34,757 nt of DNA, from contig JAFLVF010000012.1 of the NCBI GenBank assembly GCA_022508425.1, positions 1 to 34,757 of the forward strand, given 5' to 3'. Source of the stretch: Clostridiales bacterium. GTDB lineage: Bacteria; Bacillota; Clostridia; Christensenellales; Pumilibacteraceae. This document shows positions 14,098 through 21,381 of the stretch, piece by piece (within the stretch, counting starts at the first letter, position 1; every line of letters begins with the position of its first letter). The notes beneath the pieces were generated by a model. The model saw only the letters and a list, made by a program, of their open reading frames with translations. It did no database searches and was not told the origin of the DNA. The translations under genes were made by a program, and so were the position numbers.

Positions 14098-15132
14098 ATG
14101 GTATACTTTACTTCCGATTTGCATTTGGGGCACGCGAATTATAACGTTTTCGGGTTGCGCGGATTTTCGTCGGTCGGGCAAATGGACGAAACGCTCATCG
14201 AACGTTGGAACGCGCGCGTAGGCAAGGCCGATACCGTCTATATCCTCGGCGATTTGATCTTCGAGAACAACGGCGAGCCTTTGTCGTACCTGTCGCGGCT
14301 GAACGGGCGAAAAAGACTGATTGTCGGTAATCACGACGTCAAGTGGCTGAAAACTCTCGGCATGGCGGAGGTCTCCGCCGACGGCACGGTCGCTTTTTGC
14401 AATTACTCGGAATACTTTGACGAGATAGCGCAGTACATGGAGCGAAAGATAGGAGGCACGGTCGTCACGCTCTGTCATTACCCGATGTACGAGTGGAAGA
14501 ACAGCCGCAAATTCGGATCTGTCAAGAAACTCGGGTTTTGCATACACGGGCATATTCACAACCGTACCGACGATTTCTTTACGCCCATACTCAAGCTGCC
14601 GCACGCGCTAAACGCAGGCGTGGATATCAACGGGCTGGCCCCCGCGACATTCGACGAGCTTGTTATCAATAACGAGGCGTTTAAGCTGCAATCGCTTGCC
14701 GATCCTCTCGACAGGGCGGAGTATATCGGCGCGAAATATCACATGTACCGGACCGATAAGGCAGGCAAACCTTACATCGCGCATTTGCGCGCCGTTGCCG
14801 CTCGGCTCGACGGGAAAACCGAAAAGTGCGTGGCGTTTCTACACGACGTTTTGGAAGATACCGATATCGACGAAAAGCTTCTGGCAGACAACTTTTCGCA
14901 CGAGATTGTGAGCGCCGTAAAGGCAATGACGCACGAAGCGCAAGTCGATTATTTCGATTATATCGAGAATATTTCGCACAACCCGATTGCAACAAAAGTC
15001 AAGCTCGCAGACCTTAAGCACAATATGGATTTGAGCAGGCTTAAGACAGTGACCGACGCAGATATCGCTCGTGTCGAGAAGTACAAGAAAGCGTACGATA
15101 TCTTGCTCAAGCGCAGTAGCGGGGCTGACTGA
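14098..15132 (+). CDS. Calcineurin-like metallophosphoesterase fused to RSH-type HD domain
   Basis: 344 residues. Residues 1-190 are a small metallophosphoesterase: D7 and H9 (SDLHLGH), GD (51-52), GNHD (77-80), H127 and GHIH (151-154). Residues 205-340 resemble the (p)ppGpp-hydrolase HD domain of RelA/SpoT and small alarmone hydrolases, with H229, HDVLED (249-254) and KLADLKHNM (292-300). No synthetase domain is present. The protein may cleave two phosphoester bonds of one nucleotide, but the substrate is unknown. The start is the ATG at 14098; an in-frame TTG at 14083 lies within the promoter. The HAD phosphatase gene follows after one base. The domain pairing is unusual in my experience. 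Confidence 0.85.
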   Translation: MVYFTSDLHLGHANYNVFGLRGFSSVGQMDETLIERWNARVGKADTVYILGDLIFENNGEPLSYLSRLNGRKRLIVGNHDVKWLKTLGMAEVSADGTVAFCNYSEYFDEIAQYMERKIGGTVVTLCHYPMYEWKNSRKFGSVKKLGFCIHGHIHNRTDDFFTPILKLPHALNAGVDINGLAPATFDELVINNEAFKLQSLADPLDRAEYIGAKYHMYRTDKAGKPYIAHLRAVAARLDGKTEKCVAFLHDVLEDTDIDEKLLADNFSHEIVSAVKAMTHEAQVDYFDYIENISHNPIATKVKLADLKHNMDLSRLKTVTDADIARVEKYKKAYDILLKRSSGAD

Positions 15133-15133
15133 T

Positions 15134-15943
15134 ATGAAAACATTGTATATTACCGATCTCGACGGCACGATTTTGACCAAAGAACAGACCGTGACCGAAT
15201 ATTCCAAGCGAGTGTTCAACGCCCTCTACGAGCGCGGGACGCTTGTTACTTACGCGACCGCGCGCAGTCTCGAGACGGCGACTGTCGTCACACAGGGCGT
15301 AAAGTTCGGCGCGCCGCGCGTCGTGTATAACGGCGCGTTCGTGTTCGGCACCGACGACAAGCCGTTTATATCGCATACATTCGAGGGCGCGGCGCACGGC
15401 GTGATCGACACGCTTTTGTCGGGCGGACTTCCGCCCATTGTGTATTCGCTCACAAACGGTGCGGAAAAGTTTTCGTTCGTGCCGAAGCTGTTAAGTAAGG
15501 GCGGCAGAATGTTTATCGACACGCGGCTGAACTCGGTGCGCATCAATCCCGTTGATTCTACCGACGCGCTGTACAAAGGCGATATATTCTATCTGCTCTG
15601 CATAGACGATAAGGCTAAGCTCTTGCCGTACTACGATATGTATAAAGACGAGTTTCATTGCGTGCTGTCCGTCGAACCGTACACACACAACGATTGGCTG
15701 GAAATCATGCCGCGAGCGGCGACGAAAGCAAATGCGATAAGAGAGCTGAAAGCTAAGCTGAACTGCCGATTGGTGGCGTTCGGCGACGGGAAGAACGATA
15801 TCGACATGTTCCTCGCCGCCGACGAGTGCTACGCCGTGGAAAACGCCGTGCCCGAGCTGAAAGAGATAGCAACCGCCGTCATCGGCAAGAACACCGACGA
15901 CGCCGTCGCCAAATGGCTGGAGAAGAATGAGCCACTAAAGTGA
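15134..15943 (+). CDS. HAD-superfamily phosphatase (Cof/YidA-like)
   Basis: 269 residues, a normal length for Cof-type (IIB cap) HAD hydrolases. The nucleophile motif DLDGT gives D8 and D10. Threonine/serine motif II lies near TARS, and the C-terminal GDGKNDIDM supplies the metal-binding acids. Members dephosphorylate sugar phosphates, FMN or PLP; the substrate cannot be told. The ATG at 15134 is one base after the stop codon of the phosphoesterase-HD gene, with only a weak GGGG before it, so translation is probably coupled. The two proteins may act on the same metabolite. Confidence 0.88.
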   Translation: MKTLYITDLDGTILTKEQTVTEYSKRVFNALYERGTLVTYATARSLETATVVTQGVKFGAPRVVYNGAFVFGTDDKPFISHTFEGAAHGVIDTLLSGGLPPIVYSLTNGAEKFSFVPKLLSKGGRMFIDTRLNSVRINPVDSTDALYKGDIFYLLCIDDKAKLLPYYDMYKDEFHCVLSVEPYTHNDWLEIMPRAATKANAIRELKAKLNCRLVAFGDGKNDIDMFLAADECYAVENAVPELKEIATAVIGKNTDDAVAKWLEKNEPLK

Positions 15944-16155
15944 TTAAGATAAAATATAAGAATTAGGGAGCGCCTGCAACGCTATTTAATTTATATGCGG
16001 GCGCACTTGCGTCCCGGATTCTTCGCTTTTGCTCGGAATGACACCATTAAACCAACCGTGTCATTCTGAGGCCAACGGCCGAAGAATCTAGGCGGCTTTG
16101 CCGCCGCACGCTCGCCGTAAGGCGAATTTCGTTGTATCACCGATGTGACAAAAAA
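15944..16155. other. Gene-free stretch with repeats
   Basis: Nothing coding is supported. It starts with an AT-rich module (15944-15962, matching 21238-21256 with one mismatch) and contains palindromic repeat R1 copy 1 (15995-16108). Confidence 0.6.
15995..16108. repeat. Palindromic intergenic repeat R1, copy 1
   Basis: A 114-bp unit matching 31981-32094 in length and layout. It starts ATGCGGGCGCACTTGCG, has nested inverted repeats GATTCTTC/GAAGAATC and AATGACAC/GTGTCATT, and ends in a GGCGGC/GCCGCC hairpin. The TGTCATTCTGAG...GAAGAAT core is a type of intergenic palindrome I recall from many bacterial genomes. Confidence 0.88.
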
Positions 16156-16188
16156 ATTCCCGACCGTAAAAGCTTATCGGTCGGGAAT
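16156..16188 (-). terminator. Minus-strand intrinsic terminator, distal
   Basis: ATTCCCGACCG (16156-16166) pairs with 16178-16188, and a run of T follows on the minus strand. It is the third terminator after the flotillin gene, over 300 bp away, so it may end a separate small transcript. Confidence 0.65.
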
Positions 16189-16451
16189 AAATATAGTAAA
16201 GCTGTTGAATTTTCCTAATTAGTCCGGTAAAATATTTGACTCGGAAACATTCGGTTGCCTTACATATTATATAGTGTGCCGATTGTCGGCCGATTATTCG
16301 CAACTATCCAAAATAATCGTAATTTTTTTCAAAAAAACTTCCGATCGGCACTAACCTTTCGGAAGTAATTTCGTAAAGCTTTATTTCTTCGGCGTATAAG
16401 AAATTTTCTTTACAACTGTATTATGTGTAGTGTAAATACTTTTATGCACGA
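16189..16451. other. Gene-free stretch between tandem minus-strand terminators
   Basis: No plausible coding frame. A TATAAT-like box on the minus strand near 16264-16275 could serve a short RNA ending at 16156, but a good -35 box is not seen. The minus-strand sequence before the middle and distal hairpins shares AGCTTTAC, hinting at a duplicated unit. Confidence 0.4.
16337..16366 (-). terminator. Minus-strand intrinsic terminator, middle
   Basis: ACTTCCGA (16337-16344) pairs with TCGGAAGT (16359-16366), followed by seven T on the minus strand. It lies between the other two minus-strand terminators. Confidence 0.65.
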
Positions 16452-16483
16452 AAAAATCCCGAGCGTTTACGCGCGGGATTTTT
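16452..16483 (-). terminator. Terminator of the flotillin operon
   Basis: CGGGATTTTT (16474-16483) pairs with AAAAATCCCG (16452-16461), and the inner GCGT/ACGC extends the stem. It stands 14 bp after the flotillin stop codon. Confidence 0.88.
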
Positions 16484-16496
16484 GATGGATTATTGA

Positions 16497-17939
16497 TTAC
16501 GCTTTCTTAGCCGGCTTTTTTGCCGCGTCTGCCGCCTCGGTCGGGGCAGGGGGCGCGCTGTCGTCCACCTTGCCGAGATATTGGGGAAGCTCCATGCCGT
16601 TCATCTTGAACAACTCGTTGAGCGGCGGCACCGCGCCGAGCATGCCGGACAGGAAGTTTGCCGTCGTCGGCTTGCCGTTTTGCATGCTGTCCCAAACGGT
16701 GACCTTGTCGATCTTGAGGTTTTTTATCGCCTCGACCTGCATCGATACGAGGTCTGTCATCTTGTCGGCAATCAGCATCTTGACAGCGTCGTCGCTCTTG
16801 CCGCCCGCCGCCGCTATTATCTTGCCGAAGCCTTCCGCTTGCTTGGACAGTATTTCCAGCTGACCTTTAGCTTCCGCCACGCGCATTGCGTACGCCGCGT
16901 CCGCTTCGCCTTGCGCTTTCCTTCTGATGCGCTCGGCTTCCGCTTCCGCTTCGATTTCGGCTTTCTGCTTTTGAATCTCGGCGTTGACGAGTACGTCCGC
17001 TTCGAGCGTTGCGCGCTCGCGCTTTGCGCGCATGATTTCCGCTTGCTGTTCGGCCTTGTACGCTTCCTCGTTGGCGCGCGCTTCGGCGATGAACTCCGCC
17101 GATTGTGCGGCGCGGTTTGCGTCCGCTTCCGCCTCGCGCAGTTTCGCGTTGGATTGGCTGATCAGTATCTTGGACGCGTTCTCTCCCTCGATTGCCTTGG
17201 AATTGGCATTGGCGACCTTGATGCGCATTTCGGTGTTGGCGGTCGCTTCGCCGATCGAACCCTCGCGGTCTTTCTCGGCAACCGATATCTTCGCGTCGTT
17301 GCGCGCCTTTGCCGCCGCCTCTTTGCCGAGCGCTTCGATATAGCCCGACTCGTCGTTGATATCCGTAACGTTGACGTTTATAAGACGAAGACCGATCTTT
17401 TTGAGCTCGCCCTCGACGTTGAGCGATACGGCGTCGAGGAATTTGTCGCGGTTGGTGTTGATTTCCTCGATGTCCATCGTAGCGATAATCAAGCGCAACT
17501 GACCGAATATGATATCTTCGGCGAGGCGCTGTATCTCATTGATGGGCAGACTCCTAAGCCGTTCCGCGGCGTTTTGCATGACGCCGGGCTCTGTCGAGAT
17601 AGCGACGGTGAAGCGCGACGGCACGTCTATACGAATGTTTTGGCGCGAGAGCGCGTTCTTCAAGTCGATCTGGATGGAAATGGGCGCCAGGTCGAGAAAG
17701 CTGTAGCCCTGTATGAACGGAATGATAAACGCCGCGCCGCCGTGTATACATTTTGCGGATCTGGTAGTGCCGTCCGAGGACTTGCCGACTCGACCGTAAA
17801 TGACCATGACTTTGTCCGACGGGCATTTCTTGTACCTGGTTGCGAGTATCACGACGAGCATGATCAAAAGTATGACGCCCGCAATGACCCCGCCGACAAT
17901 GCCGCCGACTGCGCCGCTTGATAGAGATAGTACTGACAT
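16497..17939 (-). CDS. Flotillin-family (SPFH) membrane-scaffold protein
   Basis: 480 residues, like Bacillus FloT/YuaG. A single N-terminal membrane helix (about 10-34) is followed by the SPFH/band 7 domain (about 38-205). A long Ala/Glu-rich coiled coil (about 210-370) carries many EAE and KAE repeats, and the tail is Pro/Ala/Lys-rich. Flotillins gather into membrane microdomains that organise kinases, transporters and secretion. AAGGAGG stands eight bases before the ATG at 17939. The NfeD gene lies upstream on the same strand, 199 bp away, the classic partner arrangement. A terminator follows closely. Confidence 0.94.
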   Translation of the reverse strand: MSVLSLSSGAVGGIVGGVIAGVILLIMLVVILATRYKKCPSDKVMVIYGRVGKSSDGTTRSAKCIHGGAAFIIPFIQGYSFLDLAPISIQIDLKNALSRQNIRIDVPSRFTVAISTEPGVMQNAAERLRSLPINEIQRLAEDIIFGQLRLIIATMDIEEINTNRDKFLDAVSLNVEGELKKIGLRLINVNVTDINDESGYIEALGKEAAAKARNDAKISVAEKDREGSIGEATANTEMRIKVANANSKAIEGENASKILISQSNAKLREAEADANRAAQSAEFIAEARANEEAYKAEQQAEIMRAKRERATLEADVLVNAEIQKQKAEIEAEAEAERIRRKAQGEADAAYAMRVAEAKGQLEILSKQAEGFGKIIAAAGGKSDDAVKMLIADKMTDLVSMQVEAIKNLKIDKVTVWDSMQNGKPTTANFLSGMLGAVPPLNELFKMNGMELPQYLGKVDDSAPPAPTEAADAAKKPAKKA

Positions 17940-18138
17940 GTTCTTGCCTCCTTAATAGAGCTCTTATACAAGTTTGTGCACCAATCTTGCTGTAAATTTC
18001 AGCGCTATGTTCGTCTACGTGTCGCGGACGTACCGCTACGAGTACGACCACGTTACGTATCCTGCCTATCGCAGAAATTTTCTTTCGCTACTTGGCGCGT
18101 CGCTTGTGACGAGTCTCTTAATATACTTTTTAATATTC

Positions 18139-18873
18139 TCACTCTTCCGTGATTGTAATATTCGGTTTTTTGAGTCGCTCCACGAGCAGGATGTTGCCGC
18201 CGACATGGGCTTTTATCTTTATTTCGGCGCCCGTGGGGATTGCTTCGTCGCAGTCCGTGATAGCTTCGTATTCGGCGTACCGTTCTTGCACGAGAACGTT
18301 GACCTTGCCTTTGCCGGAGCGCGAGGGCGGGATAGTGAGGTAAACCGATCCGGCTTTACCCACGGCGTTGCCGGGATTGATGTTGCCGCTCGACTGTAGT
18401 TTCTCCATGCCGACGAGCGCGCCCGCCATACCGCACGACGCCGCAAACCCGAACGCCACGGCAATCAGTACCGCGAAGTACCAGTCGACGAAGAATGCGA
18501 ACGTGTAGCACATCCAGCTCCCTATGGCGAGAAAGGCGAGTATGGATCGCAGCGAAATCAATTTCAGTCCGAAGGGCAGTATCGAAGAGTACGATTGTTG
18601 CGGAACGTCCGCACCGTCAACGTCGAAGTCTCCGCCTATGTCGGAAATACCTCCGTCGCCCGGCAGACCGCCGATATCGCTCGCGCCGCCTACGTCGCCG
18701 TCCAAACTTATGTCACCCGACGTATCGACGGTTGCGTCCGAGAAATCGCCGTCGGAGCCGCTGTCGACATTGCCTATCAGCATGAGAATTATCTGTACAA
18801 CCAAGATTGCGGTCACGGCGCACGCCATGACGAAAGTCACTTGCTGTAATACCGACAACGAGTTCCACCACAT
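18139..18873 (-). CDS. NfeD/YuaF-like membrane protein
   Basis: 244 residues with one N-terminal helix (about 9-33), two more (about 107-129 and 131-155) and a C-terminal OB-fold-like domain (about 165-244), the layout of the short NfeD/YuaF proteins paired with flotillins. Between the first two helices is an unusually Asp/Gly-rich stretch (about 36-90, nearly all D, G, S, I and V), which could bind calcium or just be a flexible loop. GGAGGTG lies about eight bases before the ATG. A perfect promoter is at 18902-18930. It probably supports assembly of the flotillin encoded downstream. Confidence 0.88.
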   Translation of the reverse strand: MWWNSLSVLQQVTFVMACAVTAILVVQIILMLIGNVDSGSDGDFSDATVDTSGDISLDGDVGGASDIGGLPGDGGISDIGGDFDVDGADVPQQSYSSILPFGLKLISLRSILAFLAIGSWMCYTFAFFVDWYFAVLIAVAFGFAASCGMAGALVGMEKLQSSGNINPGNAVGKAGSVYLTIPPSRSGKGKVNVLVQERYAEYEAITDCDEAIPTGAEIKIKAHVGGNILLVERLKKPNITITEE

Positions 18874-18901
18874 AGTACCACACCTCCGTTAGTATGTCTA
18901 A

Positions 18902-18930
18902 ATTATACACCAATCGGATGACGTTGTCAA
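18902..18930 (-). promoter_or_regulatory. Promoter of the NfeD-flotillin operon
   Basis: Minus strand TTGACA (18925-18930), 17-bp spacer, TATAAT (18902-18907), a perfect consensus promoter. Confidence 0.9.
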
Positions 18931-19013
18931 TATCGGGAATGCCTCCGCCGCCCGATTTAATGTGATTTTAATTTTCCTAATGAGTTTTTAATTTTCGTCC
19001 CGATTTGGTCGGT

Positions 19014-19042
19014 TTGACAGAAACATGTATGTTTGGTATAAT
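19014..19042 (+). promoter_or_regulatory. Promoter of the DUF3810-like gene
   Basis: TTGACA (19014-19019), 17-bp spacer, TATAAT (19037-19042) preceded by TGG. It excludes the in-frame ATG at 19025, which lies in the spacer. Confidence 0.9.
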
Positions 19043-19084
19043 AATAATGTTGTGGAACAGGTGAGCAAGAAGAGTATATCGCGC

Positions 19085-20317
19085 ATGATAAAGCGCGGGC
19101 GGAAGTCCTCCGTCACGGTGAGATACGCACTGCCGCGAGTGTATTTCGTACTCGGCGCCGTCATTTGCGGCCTTGTCGCGACATTTCTCATGATGAACGT
19201 AATCCGCCAAAATCCCAAGACCGCAGAGTTTTGGACGGCGCACATCGAGCGCGGATACGAGCACGTAGTCGGCGTTCTTACGTCCTGGATACCGGTGTCC
19301 GTATTCGAGCTGTTCTTTTGCATAATGATAGGAAGCGGAATATTCCTGCTCGTAAGGCTGGTCGTCAATCTGTGCCGCGCGAACTTTACACGCATACTTT
19401 TGGGCGCGCTGTCACTCGGCACAGCCGCTATGTATATATTAAATATGTATATGCTGTCGATGGGCTTTGGGTATTTCCGCGCAGATATGCCGATAGCGCA
19501 GGCGGGCGCGGATTATGAGGCGGAGCGTGTGGCGACGGTTGCGCGGTATTTCCTCGACGATTACAACAATCTGTCGCGAACGCTCAAGCGCGACGGCAAC
19601 GGCGAGGTGGTTTTGCCTTACAGCTACCGCGAGCTGTCCAAAATAATGCAACAAGAATACGCCCGACTCGGCGGCGACTATTTCTTCTCATACACGCCAA
19701 AAGGCAAGCCCATAATAAACAGCTATGTTTTGTCCGCTTTGAGTATAACGGGCATAACATTCCTGCCCGTCGGCGAATCGACGATAAACATCGCCGCGCC
19801 CAAAACGTACGGCACGTTCACGCTCGCGCACGAGCTCGCGCACGCGAAAGGCGTTCAGCGCGAGGGCGACGCCAATTTGATAGCGCAGTACATCCTCGTT
19901 TCGTCGGACAACGACTATCTTCGTTACTGCGGATATTTTGCGTCCATGAACAACCTGTTGGCGGCGGTCGAGCTTGCCGGCGACGGTGACGAATACCGTC
20001 GGCTCGTAGCCGACATAGACGCGCTTGTGCGCGTGGAAAAGCGTTACGATTACGAGTACTGGACGGCACAGCCGGACATTGTGGGCGAGATAAGCGAGTT
20101 TTTCAATAATCTGTATCTGATGTTTAACGGCGCGGACAACGGCACGGGCAGTTACGACGACGGCGAGCAGATGGAGGTCATACCGCCGCCCGTCAACCCC
20201 GACACCGGCGAGGTTTTGCCCGACCCCGACACGGGCGAGCCGCAAAAGCCAAAGCCCGTGTACTCGGCGTTGCAGAAAATGTATTTCGCGGTGTACGAGA
20301 GTAAGTTCGGCGCCTAA
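19085..20317 (+). CDS. DUF3810-like membrane protein with zinc-protease motif
   Basis: 410 residues from the ATG at 19085. Three hydrophobic helices (about 15-38, 70-95 and 102-122) are followed by a large domain holding HELAH (249-253), the HExxH zinc-protease signature, with further acidic residues in the following EGDAN segment. This matches the DUF3810 family as I know it. A Pro/Asp/Gly-rich linker stands near the C-terminus. The start is uncertain: the ATG has only AAGAAGAG ten bases upstream, and a GTG at 19061 in the same frame also follows the promoter. It may be a membrane-bound peptidase; no substrate can be named. It diverges from the NfeD-flotillin operon. Confidence 0.78.
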   Translation: MIKRGRKSSVTVRYALPRVYFVLGAVICGLVATFLMMNVIRQNPKTAEFWTAHIERGYEHVVGVLTSWIPVSVFELFFCIMIGSGIFLLVRLVVNLCRANFTRILLGALSLGTAAMYILNMYMLSMGFGYFRADMPIAQAGADYEAERVATVARYFLDDYNNLSRTLKRDGNGEVVLPYSYRELSKIMQQEYARLGGDYFFSYTPKGKPIINSYVLSALSITGITFLPVGESTINIAAPKTYGTFTLAHELAHAKGVQREGDANLIAQYILVSSDNDYLRYCGYFASMNNLLAAVELAGDGDEYRRLVADIDALVRVEKRYDYEYWTAQPDIVGEISEFFNNLYLMFNGADNGTGSYDDGEQMEVIPPPVNPDTGEVLPDPDTGEPQKPKPVYSALQKMYFAVYESKFGA

Positions 20318-20419
20318 GCGTGCAAGGTCCGGCGGGCTGACATACTAATGCGACGCGCTCTCATTTGCGCTATAATCGCCGCTTTTTGTCGTTTATGGGC
20401 CGAAAATTTTGGAATATGC

Positions 20420-20448
20420 TTGCATTCGGCGAAACGGTGTAGTATAAT
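20420..20448 (+). promoter_or_regulatory. Promoter of the unknown gene at 20483
   Basis: TTGCAT (20420-20425), 17-bp spacer, TATAAT (20443-20448). Confidence 0.7.
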
Positions 20449-20482
20449 TTAACAGAATAAAAATTGTAAAGGACGAGATTTT

Positions 20483-21076
20483 ATGAATACCAAGACGGTC
20501 AAATTTTACGAGATAGTGAGCGAGTTTTTCGCGTCCGACATTCTCAAGAAAGCGGCGGTAGACAAGTATTTCGGCGCTATGCTCAAGCACGACTATTCCT
20601 CCGCAGAAGATCTTTGGGAATTTATGCTCATTCGTAACGACGCCGATCTCAAAAACTCGGCCGTCGCAGCGCTGTACGTCGACCGCGCATTCGAGCTGTT
20701 CTACGGTGCGGCCGAGCAACGTGCGCTCAAGACGGTCGTCGACCGTCCTGTCGTAATGCGCGCGGTGTTCTCCTTCTCGCCGTCGATTACAGACGGAGAG
20801 CTGTTCGCTTTGCCCGTCAATCTTCTCGTCTCGGGTAAGACGGACACTGTCGACGCAATATTCAAGCTGATAGCCAAGAACGAGGCCATGAAACCGTCGT
20901 TCGGGCAGTATATGATCAATTTCCTCGACCGCTTCTTTATCGAAATGATGAAAAAGAGCACTCAAAGAAAGGTCAAATTGAGCACCAAACAGTCGTCGCT
21001 ACTTCTTTCGACAGTGCAAAAAGTCAAAGGAGACGAGAAGGCTATGCTGGTGCAGAGGGTGAAAGAAGTCATCTGA
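20483..21076 (+). CDS. Protein of unknown function
   Basis: 197 residues that I do not recognise. It looks soluble and mostly helical, with no signal peptide and no membrane segment. The N-terminal part is rich in aromatic residues and the C-terminus in lysine. It has a clear promoter and AAAGGA nine bases before the ATG, so it is a real gene. Its TGA stop codon is contained in element copy C, and pyruvate kinase follows about 300 bp later. Confidence 0.75.
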   Translation: MNTKTVKFYEIVSEFFASDILKKAAVDKYFGAMLKHDYSSAEDLWEFMLIRNDADLKNSAVAALYVDRAFELFYGAAEQRALKTVVDRPVVMRAVFSFSPSITDGELFALPVNLLVSGKTDTVDAIFKLIAKNEAMKPSFGQYMINFLDRFFIEMMKKSTQRKVKLSTKQSSLLLSTVQKVKGDEKAMLVQRVKEVI

Positions 21077-21218
21077 CCCGTATTCATCGCGCGCTTGACG
21101 GCGAATGTATCGCGTGATACGGGCTACGTGCTCCTCGGCAGTCGGTCATGTAGGTTTGACTAAACTCCCGTCGCGCCTCGTCGCCTGTTGCCCGTCTGAC
21201 GCGTACCTACGCCGTCAG
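21073..21218 (+). repeat. Structured intergenic element, copy C
   Basis: A 146-bp, longer member of the family at 7461 and 11787. The left end CTGACC holds the stop codon of the preceding gene and the right end is GCCGTCAG. It contains hairpin GTATC/GATAC (21107-21111/21116-21120), stem ACGGGC/GCCCGT (21119-21124/21190-21195) and the core GGTCATGTAGG...GACTAAACTCCC. GTAGG (21150-21154) pairs with CCTAC (21206-21210), where the other copies have TTAGG and CCTAA. Its CTACGTGCT is shared with copy A. Confidence 0.75.
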
Positions 21219-21237
21219 CACGGAGCGCCGCAAGGCG

Positions 21238-21352
21238 TTAAGATAAAAGATAAGAAATAAGAGATAAAAATTATTGACCGCTACGCGGTGATTAAAAATA
21301 GCGCCGAAGGCGCTCCTAAATTATTATCTCTTATCTATTCATTATTCATTTA
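21238..21352. repeat. AT-rich palindromic repeat R2 before pyruvate kinase
   Basis: Ends form inverted repeats (ATAAGAGATAA 21257-21267 with TTATCTCTTAT 21324-21334) around two small GC hairpins. The segment 21263-21293 recurs at 31945-31975 with one mismatch, and 21238-21256 resembles 15944-15962. Together with copy C it fills the 305-bp gap between genes; no other gene is seen there. Confidence 0.75.
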
Positions 21353-21381
21353 GGTGCGAAGCACCGCTTCGGAGGAAGATT

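Noticed and set aside
16581-17921. Long open frame on the plus strand opposite the flotillin gene (446 codons)
   Set aside because: It mirrors the GC-biased, Ala/Glu-rich flotillin frame, has no ribosome binding site, and its protein is Arg/Leu-rich without motifs.
19025-19084. Earlier in-frame ATG for the DUF3810-like gene
   Set aside because: It lies between the -35 and -10 boxes of a perfect promoter and would not be transcribed.
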